The position numbers and the translations under genes were made by a program. Shown here one piece after another: positions 15,957 to 23,441 of a stretch of DNA of 23,479 bases. Location: positions 1-23,479 of the forward strand of contig CAJTYI010000045.1 in assembly GCA_910584215.1 (NCBI GenBank). The letters are read 5' to 3'. Each line of letters begins with the position of its first letter. The first letter of the stretch is position 1. The stretch comes from an uncultured Roseburia sp. (GTDB lineage Bacteria > Bacillota > Clostridia > Lachnospirales > Lachnospiraceae). Under the pieces are notes generated by a model. The model saw only the letters and a list, made by a program, of their open reading frames with translations, was not told the origin of the DNA and made no database searches.

Positions 15957-15962
15957 TATAAT
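15957..15962 (+). promoter_or_regulatory. Candidate -10 element for uxuA
   Basis: TATAAT lies about 95 bases before the uxuA start, with no recognisable -35. Downstream, AATGTACGAAAA (15971 on) and AATGTAGCGAAAA (15990 on) form a direct repeat that an AraC-type protein could bind. Confidence 0.35.
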
Positions 15963-16002
15963 AGAATTGAAATGTACGAAAACTATTAAAATGTAGCGAA
16001 AA

Positions 16003-16025
16003 GAGTGAAAATAAGCGTTTCACTC
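16003..16025. promoter_or_regulatory. Perfect palindrome upstream of uxuA, candidate operator
   Basis: GAGTGAAA (16003-16010) and TTTCACTC (16018-16025) are exact reverse complements, separated by ATAAGCG. It lies 31 bases before the uxuA start, a repressor-like position. The TGAAA...TTTCA arms resemble LacI/CcpA-type (cre) operators, though spacing is longer than a standard cre. Confidence 0.45.
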
Positions 16026-16056
16026 ACCAAGGAAAGAAAGTATGGAGGGTTTGCAA

Positions 16057-17124
16057 ATGGAAATGACATTGAGATGGTATGGTGCAAAATTTGACACGGT
16101 GACGCTTAAGCAGATTCGCCAGATTCCGGGTGTGACAGGGGTTATCACGACATTGTATGATACACAGCCGGGAGAAGTGTGGAGCAGAGAGCGCATACGG
16201 GCCATGAAAGAGGAGGTTGAGGCCGCCGGACTTCATGTGGCGGGCATTGAGAGTGTCAATGTGCACGACGCAATCAAGACCGGAGCGCCGGACCGCGATC
16301 AGTATATCGACAATTATATCACGACGCTCGAACATCTCGGGCAGGAGGATATTCATCTGGTTTGTTATAATTTTATGCCGGTGTTTGACTGGACAAGGAC
16401 GGAGCTTGCTAGAGTAAGGCCGGACGGCTCCACGGTTTTGGCGTATACGCAGGAGGCGGTGGACGCCATCAACCCGGAAAAGATGTTTGAATCGATTGCC
16501 GGAGATATGAACGGTACTGTGATGCCGGGCTGGGAGCCGGAGCGCATGGCGCATGTCAAAGAACTGTTTGAAATGTACCAGGAGATTGACGATGACAAAT
16601 TGTTTGAAAACCTCAAATATTTTCTGGAGCGCATTATGCCTGTCTGTGACAAATATGATATCAATATGGCGATTCACCCGGACGACCCGGCCTGGAGCGT
16701 GTTTGGACTGCCAAGAATCATCATCAACAAGAAAAACATTCTCCGCATGATGGAGATGGTTGACAATCCGCACAATGGCGTCACATTCTGTTCCGGTTCT
16801 TACGGCACCAACCTGGAAAATGATCTCCCGGACATGATACGCTCCTTAAAGGGACGAATCCACTTCGCACATGTGCGCAACCTTAAGTTTAACACGCCGA
16901 CGGACTTTGAGGAGGCGGCTCACTTATCTTCGGACGGCACTTTTGATATGTACGAGATCATGAAAGCACTCTATGATATCGGATTTACCGGGCCAATCCG
17001 CCCCGACCACGGACGCATGATCTGGGACGAGGTAGCGATGCCGGGATATGGACTTTACGACAGGGCGCTCGGCGCGACTTATCTGAACGGACTTTGGGAA
17101 GCGATCGAAAAAAGTGCAAAATAA
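16057..17124 (+). CDS. uxuA: Mannonate dehydratase UxuA
   Basis: UxuA dehydrates D-mannonate to 2-keto-3-deoxy-D-gluconate in glucuronate breakdown. It is cytoplasmic and metal-dependent. The 355-residue protein starts MEMTLRWYGA, contains AIHPDDPAW (His207) and GLPRII, then HFAHVRN and PIRPDHGRMIWDE, all hallmark metal/substrate segments. The length fits Gram-positive UxuA, which is shorter than the E. coli enzyme. An ATG at 16042 is in frame, but GGAGGG (16044-16049) lies seven bases before ATG 16057, so I chose the latter. uxuB follows after 25 bases in the same operon. Confidence 0.93.
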   Translation: MEMTLRWYGAKFDTVTLKQIRQIPGVTGVITTLYDTQPGEVWSRERIRAMKEEVEAAGLHVAGIESVNVHDAIKTGAPDRDQYIDNYITTLEHLGQEDIHLVCYNFMPVFDWTRTELARVRPDGSTVLAYTQEAVDAINPEKMFESIAGDMNGTVMPGWEPERMAHVKELFEMYQEIDDDKLFENLKYFLERIMPVCDKYDINMAIHPDDPAWSVFGLPRIIINKKNILRMMEMVDNPHNGVTFCSGSYGTNLENDLPDMIRSLKGRIHFAHVRNLKFNTPTDFEEAAHLSSDGTFDMYEIMKALYDIGFTGPIRPDHGRMIWDEVAMPGYGLYDRALGATYLNGLWEAIEKSAK

Positions 17125-17149
17125 AATAATATAGAAAGAAGGGGTTTCT

Positions 17150-18763
17150 ATGAAGTTAAATGAGCAGGGATTAAAGAACAGAGAAGACTGGCAGCAGGCG
17201 GGGTATGCGCTGCCGGAGTTTGACCGGGAGAAAGTGGCGAGCGCAACCAAAGAGAATCCGTTTTGGGTACATTTTGGCGCCGGAAACCTTTTTCGCGCCT
17301 TTCAGGCCAATCTGGTACAGAATCTATTAAATGCCGGAGAGCTTGATAGGGGATTGATCGTTGCCGAGGGGTACGACTATGAGATAGTTGAAAAGATGAA
17401 CCGTCCTCATGATGATTACAGTATATTAGTAACTTTAAAAGCGGACGGCAATGTCGATAAGACAGTCGTGGGCAGCGTAGTGGAGTCACTCGCAGTGGAT
17501 TCCGAGAATGATGTAGACTTTAACCGCTTAAAGGAAATATTTGTCAAAGATTCCTTACAGATGGCAAGTTTTACCATCACGGAGAAAGGCTATAGCCTTG
17601 TCAACGGAAAAGGGGAGACTCTGCCCGATGTGGAAGATGATTTTCAGATGGGACCTGGGCGGCCCAAAAGTTATATGGGAAAAGTTGTTTCGCTGTTGTA
17701 CACAAGGTTTCAGGCCGGAAAGAAGCCCATAGCGATGGTGAGCATGGACAACTGTTCCCACAACGGTGATAAACTTTTCGCAGCCGTGGACAGTTTTGCC
17801 AACAAATGGGAGGAGAGCGGGTTGGTGGAAACCGGTTTTGTCGCATACATCCATGACAGGGAAAAGGTGACGTTCCCCTGGACCATGATCGACAAGATCA
17901 CGCCGCGTCCGGACGCTTCCGTGGAGGAGATTTTAAGAAAAGACGGCGTGGAGGGATTAGAACCCGTTATCACTTCTAAAAATACTTATGTCGCACCTTT
18001 TGTCAATGCCGAGGAGTGCGAATATCTGGTGGTGGAAGATGCTTTTCCCAACGGGAGGCCAGTTCTGGAAAAGAGCGGCGTGATATTCACTACGAGAGAA
18101 AAGGTGGAAAAGGTGGAGAAGATGAAAGTCTGCACCTGCTTAAATCCCTTGCACACCGCACTCGCAGTGTTTGGATGCATCCTTGGATATCATAAGATAT
18201 CCGATGAGATGAACGATAAAGAGCTTAAGAAACTGGTAGAGACGATCGGGTATGTGGAAGGTCTGCCGGTGGTGGTTGATCCGGGCATCTTAGATCCCAA
18301 AGAATTTATCGATACGGTATTAAATGTCCGCATTCCCAATCCATTTATGCCGGATACCCCGCAGCGTATCGCCACCGACACGTCGCAGAAGCTGGCTATC
18401 CGTTTTGGCGGCACCATCAAGGCATATCGTGCTTCTGGCAGCTTAAAGGTTTCTGATTTAAAGATGATTCCCCTGGTATTTGCCGGATGGCTCCGTTACC
18501 TGATGGCGGTGGATGACAGCGGAAAGACCTTTACGCTGAGCCCTGATCCTCTGCTCGCCACGGTGACGCCGTATGTATCGGATATCAAGATCGGCGATAC
18601 CGTTTCCTCACAACAGTTGGAGCCGTTGCTTGTAAACACGGATATTTTCGGTGTTAATCTCTTTGAAATCGGCATGGCCGATCTGGTTGTCTCATATTTC
18701 AATGAGATGAATGCAGAAACCGGCGCAATCAGAAAAACGTTACAGAAATATGTAAAAGCATAG
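17150..18763 (+). CDS. uxuB: Fructuronate reductase / mannitol dehydrogenase family (UxuB)
   Basis: UxuB reduces D-fructuronate to D-mannonate with NADH, the step before UxuA. The 537-residue protein belongs to the mannitol dehydrogenase family: an N-terminal Rossmann region with VHFGAGNLFRAF, then VSMDNCSHNG, and the C-terminal KVCTCLNPLHTALAVFGC block that carries the catalytic lysine and LNxxH signature. Family members also include mannitol and altronate (tagaturonate) oxidoreductases, but position directly after uxuA makes fructuronate reductase most likely. AAGGGG precedes the ATG. The gene ends one base before the convergent LysR gene, with no room for a terminator between them. Confidence 0.88.
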   Translation: MKLNEQGLKNREDWQQAGYALPEFDREKVASATKENPFWVHFGAGNLFRAFQANLVQNLLNAGELDRGLIVAEGYDYEIVEKMNRPHDDYSILVTLKADGNVDKTVVGSVVESLAVDSENDVDFNRLKEIFVKDSLQMASFTITEKGYSLVNGKGETLPDVEDDFQMGPGRPKSYMGKVVSLLYTRFQAGKKPIAMVSMDNCSHNGDKLFAAVDSFANKWEESGLVETGFVAYIHDREKVTFPWTMIDKITPRPDASVEEILRKDGVEGLEPVITSKNTYVAPFVNAEECEYLVVEDAFPNGRPVLEKSGVIFTTREKVEKVEKMKVCTCLNPLHTALAVFGCILGYHKISDEMNDKELKKLVETIGYVEGLPVVVDPGILDPKEFIDTVLNVRIPNPFMPDTPQRIATDTSQKLAIRFGGTIKAYRASGSLKVSDLKMIPLVFAGWLRYLMAVDDSGKTFTLSPDPLLATVTPYVSDIKIGDTVSSQQLEPLLVNTDIFGVNLFEIGMADLVVSYFNEMNAETGAIRKTLQKYVKA

Positions 18764-19672
18764 TTAATAGCGATGACCGTTTGCCCTGACACCCATCAGG
18801 TAGCGTCTAAGTTCATCGGCGATGGCGCCTCTCCCTCTGCCTTTGTCGTAAACGATACAGATGCTTCTGCTGGGTGTCTTGCAGTTTAGCGGAATTTCGA
18901 CGATCTTCTTTTCATTCAGCAATGTCTTAGCCATTCGTTCGGGCACAAATCCTATGCCAAGATTATTTTCAATCAGGGGAAGCAGAAGATCGGATGTGGC
19001 AACCTCCATATCCGGCTCTATCTTCACATGCTCTTTCAAAAAGAAATTTTTGTACAATTCATAAGTGGCCGTGCCGCTGCCAAGGCCAATCCAGGGAATA
19101 TCCGTCAGGTCGTGCAGGTCTTGTTTTTGACGGCAAAGGCTGCGGTAATAAGTGCCGCCGGCCAAAATTTCCTGAAACGAGAAAAGTTCTTTGCAGGAGA
19201 AGGACTGCGGGAGCTCAAAAGGGGTGGTGAGCAGGGCGAAGTCGAGTCTGCCGCTGGCAAGAGTCTGCATAATGTAGGGGGTCGTGTAATTGTGGATAAT
19301 GACGCGGGCTCTGGGATATAGCCTTTTAAACTCCTGCAAAGTATCAAGCAAATATAGATGAAGCGCCGTTTCCGTGGCGCCGACCGTCACAGTTCCCGTA
19401 CCGCTCGCCGCATGGTTGTAAATTTCGTCCTGCGCAGTCTGGAGATGTTCAAAGGCAATCTCGACATGAGCATAGAGACGTTCCCCTTCCTTCGTGAGAC
19501 TGATGCCGCGTGCGCCGCGAATCAGCAGATTGCATTTGAGCGCGGATTCCAAAAGCTTCATGATGCGGGTGACATTCGGCTGATTGCTTCCCATTGCTGC
19601 CGCTGCTTTGGTTATATTTTTGTATTTTCCTACATAATAAAATGCCTTATAATACTCGAAATTAATATCCAT
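18764..19672 (-). CDS. LysR family transcriptional regulator
   Basis: The 302-residue protein has an N-terminal winged helix-turn-helix (FEYYKAFYYVGKYKNITKAAAAMGSNQPNVTRIMKLLE) followed by a linker helix and a type 2 periplasmic-binding-like effector domain (GTVTVGATETALHLYLLD..., LDFALLTTPFEL). It is divergent from the MATE transporter gene and its stop directly follows that of uxuB. LysR regulators commonly control the gene they diverge from, so the MATE exporter is the likely target; the ligand is unknown. The ribosome site is weak. Confidence 0.88.
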   Translation of the reverse strand: MDINFEYYKAFYYVGKYKNITKAAAAMGSNQPNVTRIMKLLESALKCNLLIRGARGISLTKEGERLYAHVEIAFEHLQTAQDEIYNHAASGTGTVTVGATETALHLYLLDTLQEFKRLYPRARVIIHNYTTPYIMQTLASGRLDFALLTTPFELPQSFSCKELFSFQEILAGGTYYRSLCRQKQDLHDLTDIPWIGLGSGTATYELYKNFFLKEHVKIEPDMEVATSDLLLPLIENNLGIGFVPERMAKTLLNEKKIVEIPLNCKTPSRSICIVYDKGRGRGAIADELRRYLMGVRANGHRY

Positions 19673-19699
19673 ATAAAAAATATATTCCTTATATATAAA

Positions 19700-19741
19700 C
19701 TATGTATTTTCCGTATTGATAAAAATCAGTATAATACATAG
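19700..19741. promoter_or_regulatory. Palindromic LysR/MATE intergenic region with promoter
   Basis: CTATGTATT (19700-19708) and AATACATAG (19733-19741) are perfect inverted repeats. Inside lies TATTGAT-AAAA-ATCAGTA. The right arm overlaps a perfect -10 TATAAT (19730-19735) for the MATE gene. This nested symmetry suits a LysR-type operator that also overlaps the promoter. Confidence 0.5.
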
Positions 19742-19782
19742 GGGATGATAAGTAAAGTGTGAATCGAGCAGGGAGGAAGACG

Positions 19783-21168
19783 ATGAATAAAGATCTGACG
19801 GTGGGAAATCCACAAACGGTATTATGGAAGTTTTGTCTGCCGATGTTTGGCAGTATTATTTTCCAACAGCTCTACAATATTGCAGACTCATTGGCAGCAG
19901 GCAAATTTATCGGTGAAAATGCACTGGCGGCGGTCGGAAACAGCTACAACATCACATTGATTTTTATCGCCTTTGCGTTCGGCTGCAACATCGGATGTTC
20001 GGTTGTCGTCTCGCGGTTTTTTGGCGCGAAAGCCTACGGCAGGATGAAGACAGCGGTCTACACGGCGTTGACTGCAAGCGGCGTGCTCTGTGCGGCGCTG
20101 ATGCTGTTTGGTTTTTTAAGCTGCAATTTCTTTCTTGAGATGATGAACACGCAGCAGGAGATTATGGGGGATGCGGCGCTGTATCTGAATATCTATATAT
20201 TTGGGCTTCCGTTTTTATTTTTTTATAATATCGCCACCGGAATATTTTCGGCATTGGGGGATTCCAGGACGCCATTTATCTTTCTGGCAATCTCCTCCAC
20301 CGCCAATATTCTTGTGGATATCCTGTTTGTCTGTGCGTTTGACATGGGGATTGCCGGCGTTGCCTGGGCGACATTTCTCTGCCAGGGAATTAGCTGTATC
20401 CTGTCTGTGGCCTTGGTTCTAAAACGTCTGGCGGCGATTGAGACTGCGGAAAAAGTAAGCGTTTTTTCCTGGGATTTGTTCAAAATGCTGTCCGTGATAG
20501 CGGTGCCCAGTATTTTGCAGCAGTCGTTTATCTCTGTCGGCAATGTACTGCTTCAGGGATGTATCAATAGTTTTGGCGTCAGCGTTGCCGCTGGATACTC
20601 GGCGGCGGTAAAACTCAACAATCTGGTAATCACTTCGTTTACCACGCTCGGAAACGGCGTGTCCAATTTTACGGCGCAGAATATCGGGGCGGGGCTTTAT
20701 CCTAGGGTGAAAGCCGGGATGCGTGCCGGATTAAAACTGGTTTGGGGGCTTTGTGTCCCGCTTGTCTTGCTCTATTTCATTTTTGGCAGAAACCTGCTTT
20801 TGTTGTTTATGGACGCCGTTTCGGTTGAGGCGTTAAAGACAGGAGTAGAATTTTTGCGGATTGTGTCGCCGTTTTATTTTGTCATTTCCGCGAAATTGGC
20901 CGCGGACGGTGTTCTGCGCGGCGCCGGCGCCATGAAGTTGTTTATGGCAGCGACGTTTACCGACCTGGTATTGCGCGTGGTACTGGCTTTTGTCTTTGCA
21001 GCCATATGGGGGCCAATTGGAATCTGGTGCGCGTGGCCGCTCGGATGGGCGATCGGAACTGCATTGTCCTTGCTTTTTTATCGCAGCGGGTATTGGAACC
21101 GGGAAAATAGATTTGGAACAAAACAGAAAAAAAACAGAAAATTGGTTTTCATGCGAAAAAAGTTGTGA
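19783..21168 (+). CDS. MATE family efflux transporter
   Basis: The 461-residue membrane protein is of the multi-antimicrobial extrusion family, 12 helices, exporting cationic compounds using Na+ or H+ gradients. It has the family's early LWKFCLPMFGSIIFQQLYNIADSLAAGKFIG and the pseudo-repeat ISVGNVLLQGCINSFG in the second half, plus GIFSALGDSRTPF and GVLRGAGAMK. A GTG at 19759 is in frame, but GGGAGG (19771-19776) lies six bases before ATG 19783. It is divergent from the LysR gene. The substrate cannot be told from sequence. Confidence 0.9.
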   Translation: MNKDLTVGNPQTVLWKFCLPMFGSIIFQQLYNIADSLAAGKFIGENALAAVGNSYNITLIFIAFAFGCNIGCSVVVSRFFGAKAYGRMKTAVYTALTASGVLCAALMLFGFLSCNFFLEMMNTQQEIMGDAALYLNIYIFGLPFLFFYNIATGIFSALGDSRTPFIFLAISSTANILVDILFVCAFDMGIAGVAWATFLCQGISCILSVALVLKRLAAIETAEKVSVFSWDLFKMLSVIAVPSILQQSFISVGNVLLQGCINSFGVSVAAGYSAAVKLNNLVITSFTTLGNGVSNFTAQNIGAGLYPRVKAGMRAGLKLVWGLCVPLVLLYFIFGRNLLLLFMDAVSVEALKTGVEFLRIVSPFYFVISAKLAADGVLRGAGAMKLFMAATFTDLVLRVVLAFVFAAIWGPIGIWCAWPLGWAIGTALSLLFYRSGYWNRENRFGTKQKKNRKLVFMRKKL

Positions 21169-21174
21169 TAAAAT
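21166..21174 (+). promoter_or_regulatory. Possible extended -10 promoter inside the MATE end
   Basis: TGATAAAAT (TG at 21166, TAAAAT 21169-21174) overlaps the MATE stop codon and lies about 67 bases before the next start. It could drive the acidic-repeat protein gene. Confidence 0.35.
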
Positions 21175-21240
21175 AGTAATGTACCTGTAGTCTGGCATCA
21201 GCACACAAAATTGGCAGGTTCGGAAAGGTCGGTCATACAT

Positions 21241-22842
21241 ATGATGCAGAAAAATCAATCAAAACCGGTGGAAAAGAAAAAAAATTCTAATTTTATGATG
21301 GCGGCGATTTCGCTTGTTCTCGCGGCGGCGCTGATGGTAGTGGATTTCTATCTGCTTATTCACAAACCGTCCAATTTTATCGGGCTCTTAGGCACGACCA
21401 TACTGATGATCGTGTGGATATTTTTCTTTGTCCGATCGGTGTTTTTGGAGATGGACAAAAATAAAGCCGAGACGGACACTTATTTAGAGGCTATCATCAA
21501 ATCGGAAAAAGCCTTTTTCCTGATGCAGCGCAAACTTGAAAAAGAAATCGAGCAGATTGGCGAGTACAGTAAAGTGCCGTCAGAAGAGATAATTACCGCG
21601 CAGAAGGCGATAGCCAAGCTCACGATCAATCGGAGCAAAGAGAATACAGACGCCCTGATGGACTCCAATGACCGGGTACTCGATAAGCTCAATAGCTTTA
21701 CTGCACTCTTATCTGAGATGAATGAGCAGATCAGGGAGGCTAATCAGGAGTCTTTGGATGATTCCCAGCAGGATATTCTTGCAAACCAGCAGGATATTTT
21801 GATGAATCAAAGAGAGGCTATTTCTAATATACAGCAGATCGAGAATACTTTAAGGGACGAAATGATGAAAGTACTTGACAGTATTCACGAACTGCCATCG
21901 AAGCTTCCGGTGGAAGCGCCGGCAGCAAACGGTTACAGTGATTGGAATGAGCAGCAGAATGTGGCGGATGAGAGCGAGCCGCAGACCCTCTACGGGCAGC
22001 AGTCAGAAAGCGCGGACCTAGAGATCGGAGGAATGGCGTTTGCGGATGAGCCGGAAGCAGGGGAATTGGCAGAAGAAGCGTCAGACATACCGTATGAGGG
22101 GCAGTCAGAAAGCGCAGACCTAGAGATCGGAGGAATGGCGTTTGCGGATGAACCTGAGACGGACAGTGAGCCGGAAGATATCGTAGTCCCAGGTTTGGAT
22201 TTGGAAGAGCTGGGAATGGGCGAATTGGGTCTTGAAGAGATAGGGATGAGTGAATCGGAACTTGAGGAAGTCGGAGTAAGTGAGCCGAGCCTTGAAGAGA
22301 CGGAAATGAGCGAGTCTGGTCTTGAAGAGCTGGGAATGAACGATATAGGTCTTGGCGAAATCGGAATTGGTGAGTTAGATCTTGAGGAAATCGGAGCAAG
22401 TGAGCCGGGATTAGATGATATCGGAACGAGTGAGATGATGGAAGAGGAACCCGAAGATATTGTGATACCGGATTTAGACTTGGGAGAAATCGGAATCAGT
22501 GAATCTGGTCTTGGCGATATCGGAATAGGTGAATCGCAACTTGAGGATCTCGGCTTCAACGAATCGGGTCTTGAAGACATGGGAATGAGCGAACCGGGTC
22601 TTGATGATATTGGAACGAGTGAGATGATGGAAGGGGAGCCCGAAGATATCGTGATACCGGATTTGGATTTGGGAGAAATCGGAATCAGTGAACCAGGGCA
22701 GGCAGAAATTGGATCAAGCGAGTCAGCGCCCGCAAAAGAGCCGAAACCGGCTGCCAAAGCAAAACCGGCTATGCCGGATTTGACGAATCCGAGTAAACTG
22801 ATGACACCGGAAGAGATTGCCGCTTTGATTGCGAATATGTAG
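21241..22842 (+). CDS. Two-TM coiled-coil protein with acidic decapeptide repeats
   Basis: The 533-residue protein has, in order, a basic start, TM helices at about 18-41 and 46-70, and a long coiled-coil region (about 75-220, with QQDILANQQDILMNQ). A low-complexity acidic tract follows (about 240-490), then a Pro/Lys/Ala linker and the tail NPSKLMTPEEIAALIANM. The tract is built of ten-residue units of the type LEEIGxSExG plus longer duplicated segments. I do not recognise a catalytic domain. The tail resembles the short motif seen at the N-terminus of FliM-type proteins (xxEEIxALL), so it could be a docking peptide. The start could be ATG 21241 or 21244; a TTG at 21211 is less likely. The ribosome site is weak. 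Function is unknown; a membrane-anchored scaffold is a guess. Confidence 0.7.
   Translation: MMQKNQSKPVEKKKNSNFMMAAISLVLAAALMVVDFYLLIHKPSNFIGLLGTTILMIVWIFFFVRSVFLEMDKNKAETDTYLEAIIKSEKAFFLMQRKLEKEIEQIGEYSKVPSEEIITAQKAIAKLTINRSKENTDALMDSNDRVLDKLNSFTALLSEMNEQIREANQESLDDSQQDILANQQDILMNQREAISNIQQIENTLRDEMMKVLDSIHELPSKLPVEAPAANGYSDWNEQQNVADESEPQTLYGQQSESADLEIGGMAFADEPEAGELAEEASDIPYEGQSESADLEIGGMAFADEPETDSEPEDIVVPGLDLEELGMGELGLEEIGMSESELEEVGVSEPSLEETEMSESGLEELGMNDIGLGEIGIGELDLEEIGASEPGLDDIGTSEMMEEEPEDIVIPDLDLGEIGISESGLGDIGIGESQLEDLGFNESGLEDMGMSEPGLDDIGTSEMMEGEPEDIVIPDLDLGEIGISEPGQAEIGSSESAPAKEPKPAAKAKPAMPDLTNPSKLMTPEEIAALIANM
22000..22152 (+). repeat. Duplicated 51-bp segment inside the acidic-repeat gene
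   Basis: The segment at 22000-22050 (QSESADLEIGGMAFADE) recurs at 22102-22152, nearly identical at DNA level and 102 bases later. It lies before the decapeptide tract. Confidence 0.8.
22201..22710 (+). repeat. In-frame 30-bp tandem repeats coding for acidic decapeptides
   Basis: Consecutive 30-base units from 22201 encode variants of LEEIGMSESE, for example LEEVGVSEPS, LEELGMNDIG, LEEIGASEPG and LDDIGTSEMM. A longer segment at 22402-22503 is repeated at 22591-22692 with few differences. The units vary by substitution but not by frame, which suggests selection on the protein. Confidence 0.85.
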
Positions 22843-22858
22843 CGGGGAAATGATGTGA

Positions 22859-22902
22859 GACCGGACGTATCTGTACCGACAGATGCAGTCCGGTTCTTTC
22901 TT
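22859..22902 (+). terminator. Rho-independent terminator after the acidic-repeat gene
   Basis: ACCGGAC (22860-22866) pairs with GTCCGGT (22888-22894), with ATCTGT/ACAGAT inside. TTCTTTCTTTT follows as the tail. Confidence 0.8.
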
Positions 22903-22967
22903 TTATTGGCAGTCCGGCCAAAATATACAAGATATGAAAAAAATATGAAAAAAATGATAAAAAACAC

Positions 22968-22996
22968 TTGCAATAATAAAATTTTTATTATATAAT
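22968..22996 (+). promoter_or_regulatory. Promoter of the tRNA-Lys gene
   Basis: TTGCAA (22968-22973), 17 bases, then a perfect TATAAT (22991-22996). The tRNA starts 30 bases after the -10. Confidence 0.75.
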
Positions 22997-23025
22997 ATAT
23001 CTTGTATTTTAGAGAAGATGTTTAC

Positions 23026-23098
23026 GCGCCACTAGCTCAGCTGGCAGAGCACCTGACTCTTAATCAGGGTGTCCAGGGTTCGAACCCCTGGTGGCGCA
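23026..23098 (+). tRNA. tRNA-Lys, anticodon CTT
   Basis: A 73-base cloverleaf folds well. Acceptor GCGCCAC (23026-23032) pairs with GTGGCGC (23091-23097), and the discriminator is A. The D arm is GCTC/GAGC, the anticodon stem CCTGA/TCAGG encloses loop CTCTTAA, and the T arm is CAGGG-TTCGAAC-CCCTG. The anticodon CTT reads AAG. CCA is not encoded. Confidence 0.95.
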
Positions 23099-23103
23099 CT
23101 CGA

Positions 23104-23149
23104 AAGTACCGATTTTGCAGTGTAGACTGTGGGGTTGGTGCTTTTTTAT
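23104..23149 (+). terminator. Rho-independent terminator after tRNA-Lys
   Basis: AAGTACC (23104-23110) pairs with GGTGCTT (23137-23143). Inside, TTTTGCAGT pairs with ACTGTGGGG around GTAG. CTTTTTTATTTT follows. Confidence 0.75.
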
Positions 23150-23230
23150 TTTGCAGCAGGAATGATGTTGGCAGGGAGAGCTGATGCGGGTTTGCCTGTA
23201 TGAGTCTATCATTAAGAAACATTTAACTGC

Positions 23231-23441
23231 TGTGAAAACAAGAGTGTATAGTTTATTAGCCATTGTTTTGACTGAATAAGTATTCCTATGTGTTGCATAT
23301 TTATTCTATCGTAAACTTCTGAAAACTTTATCTTTTTCGCAGGGTAAATGCGGCAATTCATCGTGAGTTGGCGCCACAGTCTCTGCTTTTTTCTGAATTG
23401 AACAAATGCCAGAGGTTCTAAGCGTGCTTCTTTGGGGCATC
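23231..23441 (-). repeat. Right arm of diverged inverted repeat pair
   Basis: Read on the minus strand, this aligns to 11-221 over its whole length, starting at GATGCCCCAAAG and running to the TGGCTAATAAACTATAC block. On this copy one frame stays open from the window edge to a TAG at 23306-23308 (57 codons), but the other copy does not keep that frame, so a coding role is doubtful. Confidence 0.7.
23273..23286. promoter_or_regulatory. ArgR-box-like site in the right repeat
   Basis: TGAATAAGTATTCC is one mismatch from the palindromic TGAAT-N4-ATTCA arginine repressor box. A second set, TGCATATTTATTC, lies 20 bases to the right. No arginine gene is in view. Confidence 0.35.

Noticed and set aside
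16024..16773. Minus-strand open frame of 249 codons opposite uxuA
   Set aside because: It is rich in His and Arg in the way typical of antisense shadows, and uxuA is certain.
21990..22973. Long minus-strand open frame (327 codons) opposite the acidic-repeat gene, with an N-terminal hydrophobic stretch and Ser/Pro/Ile repeats
   Set aside because: It mirrors the 30-bp repeats of the plus-strand gene, whose codon choice leaves the antisense frame open. It has no convincing ribosome site and crosses the terminator.
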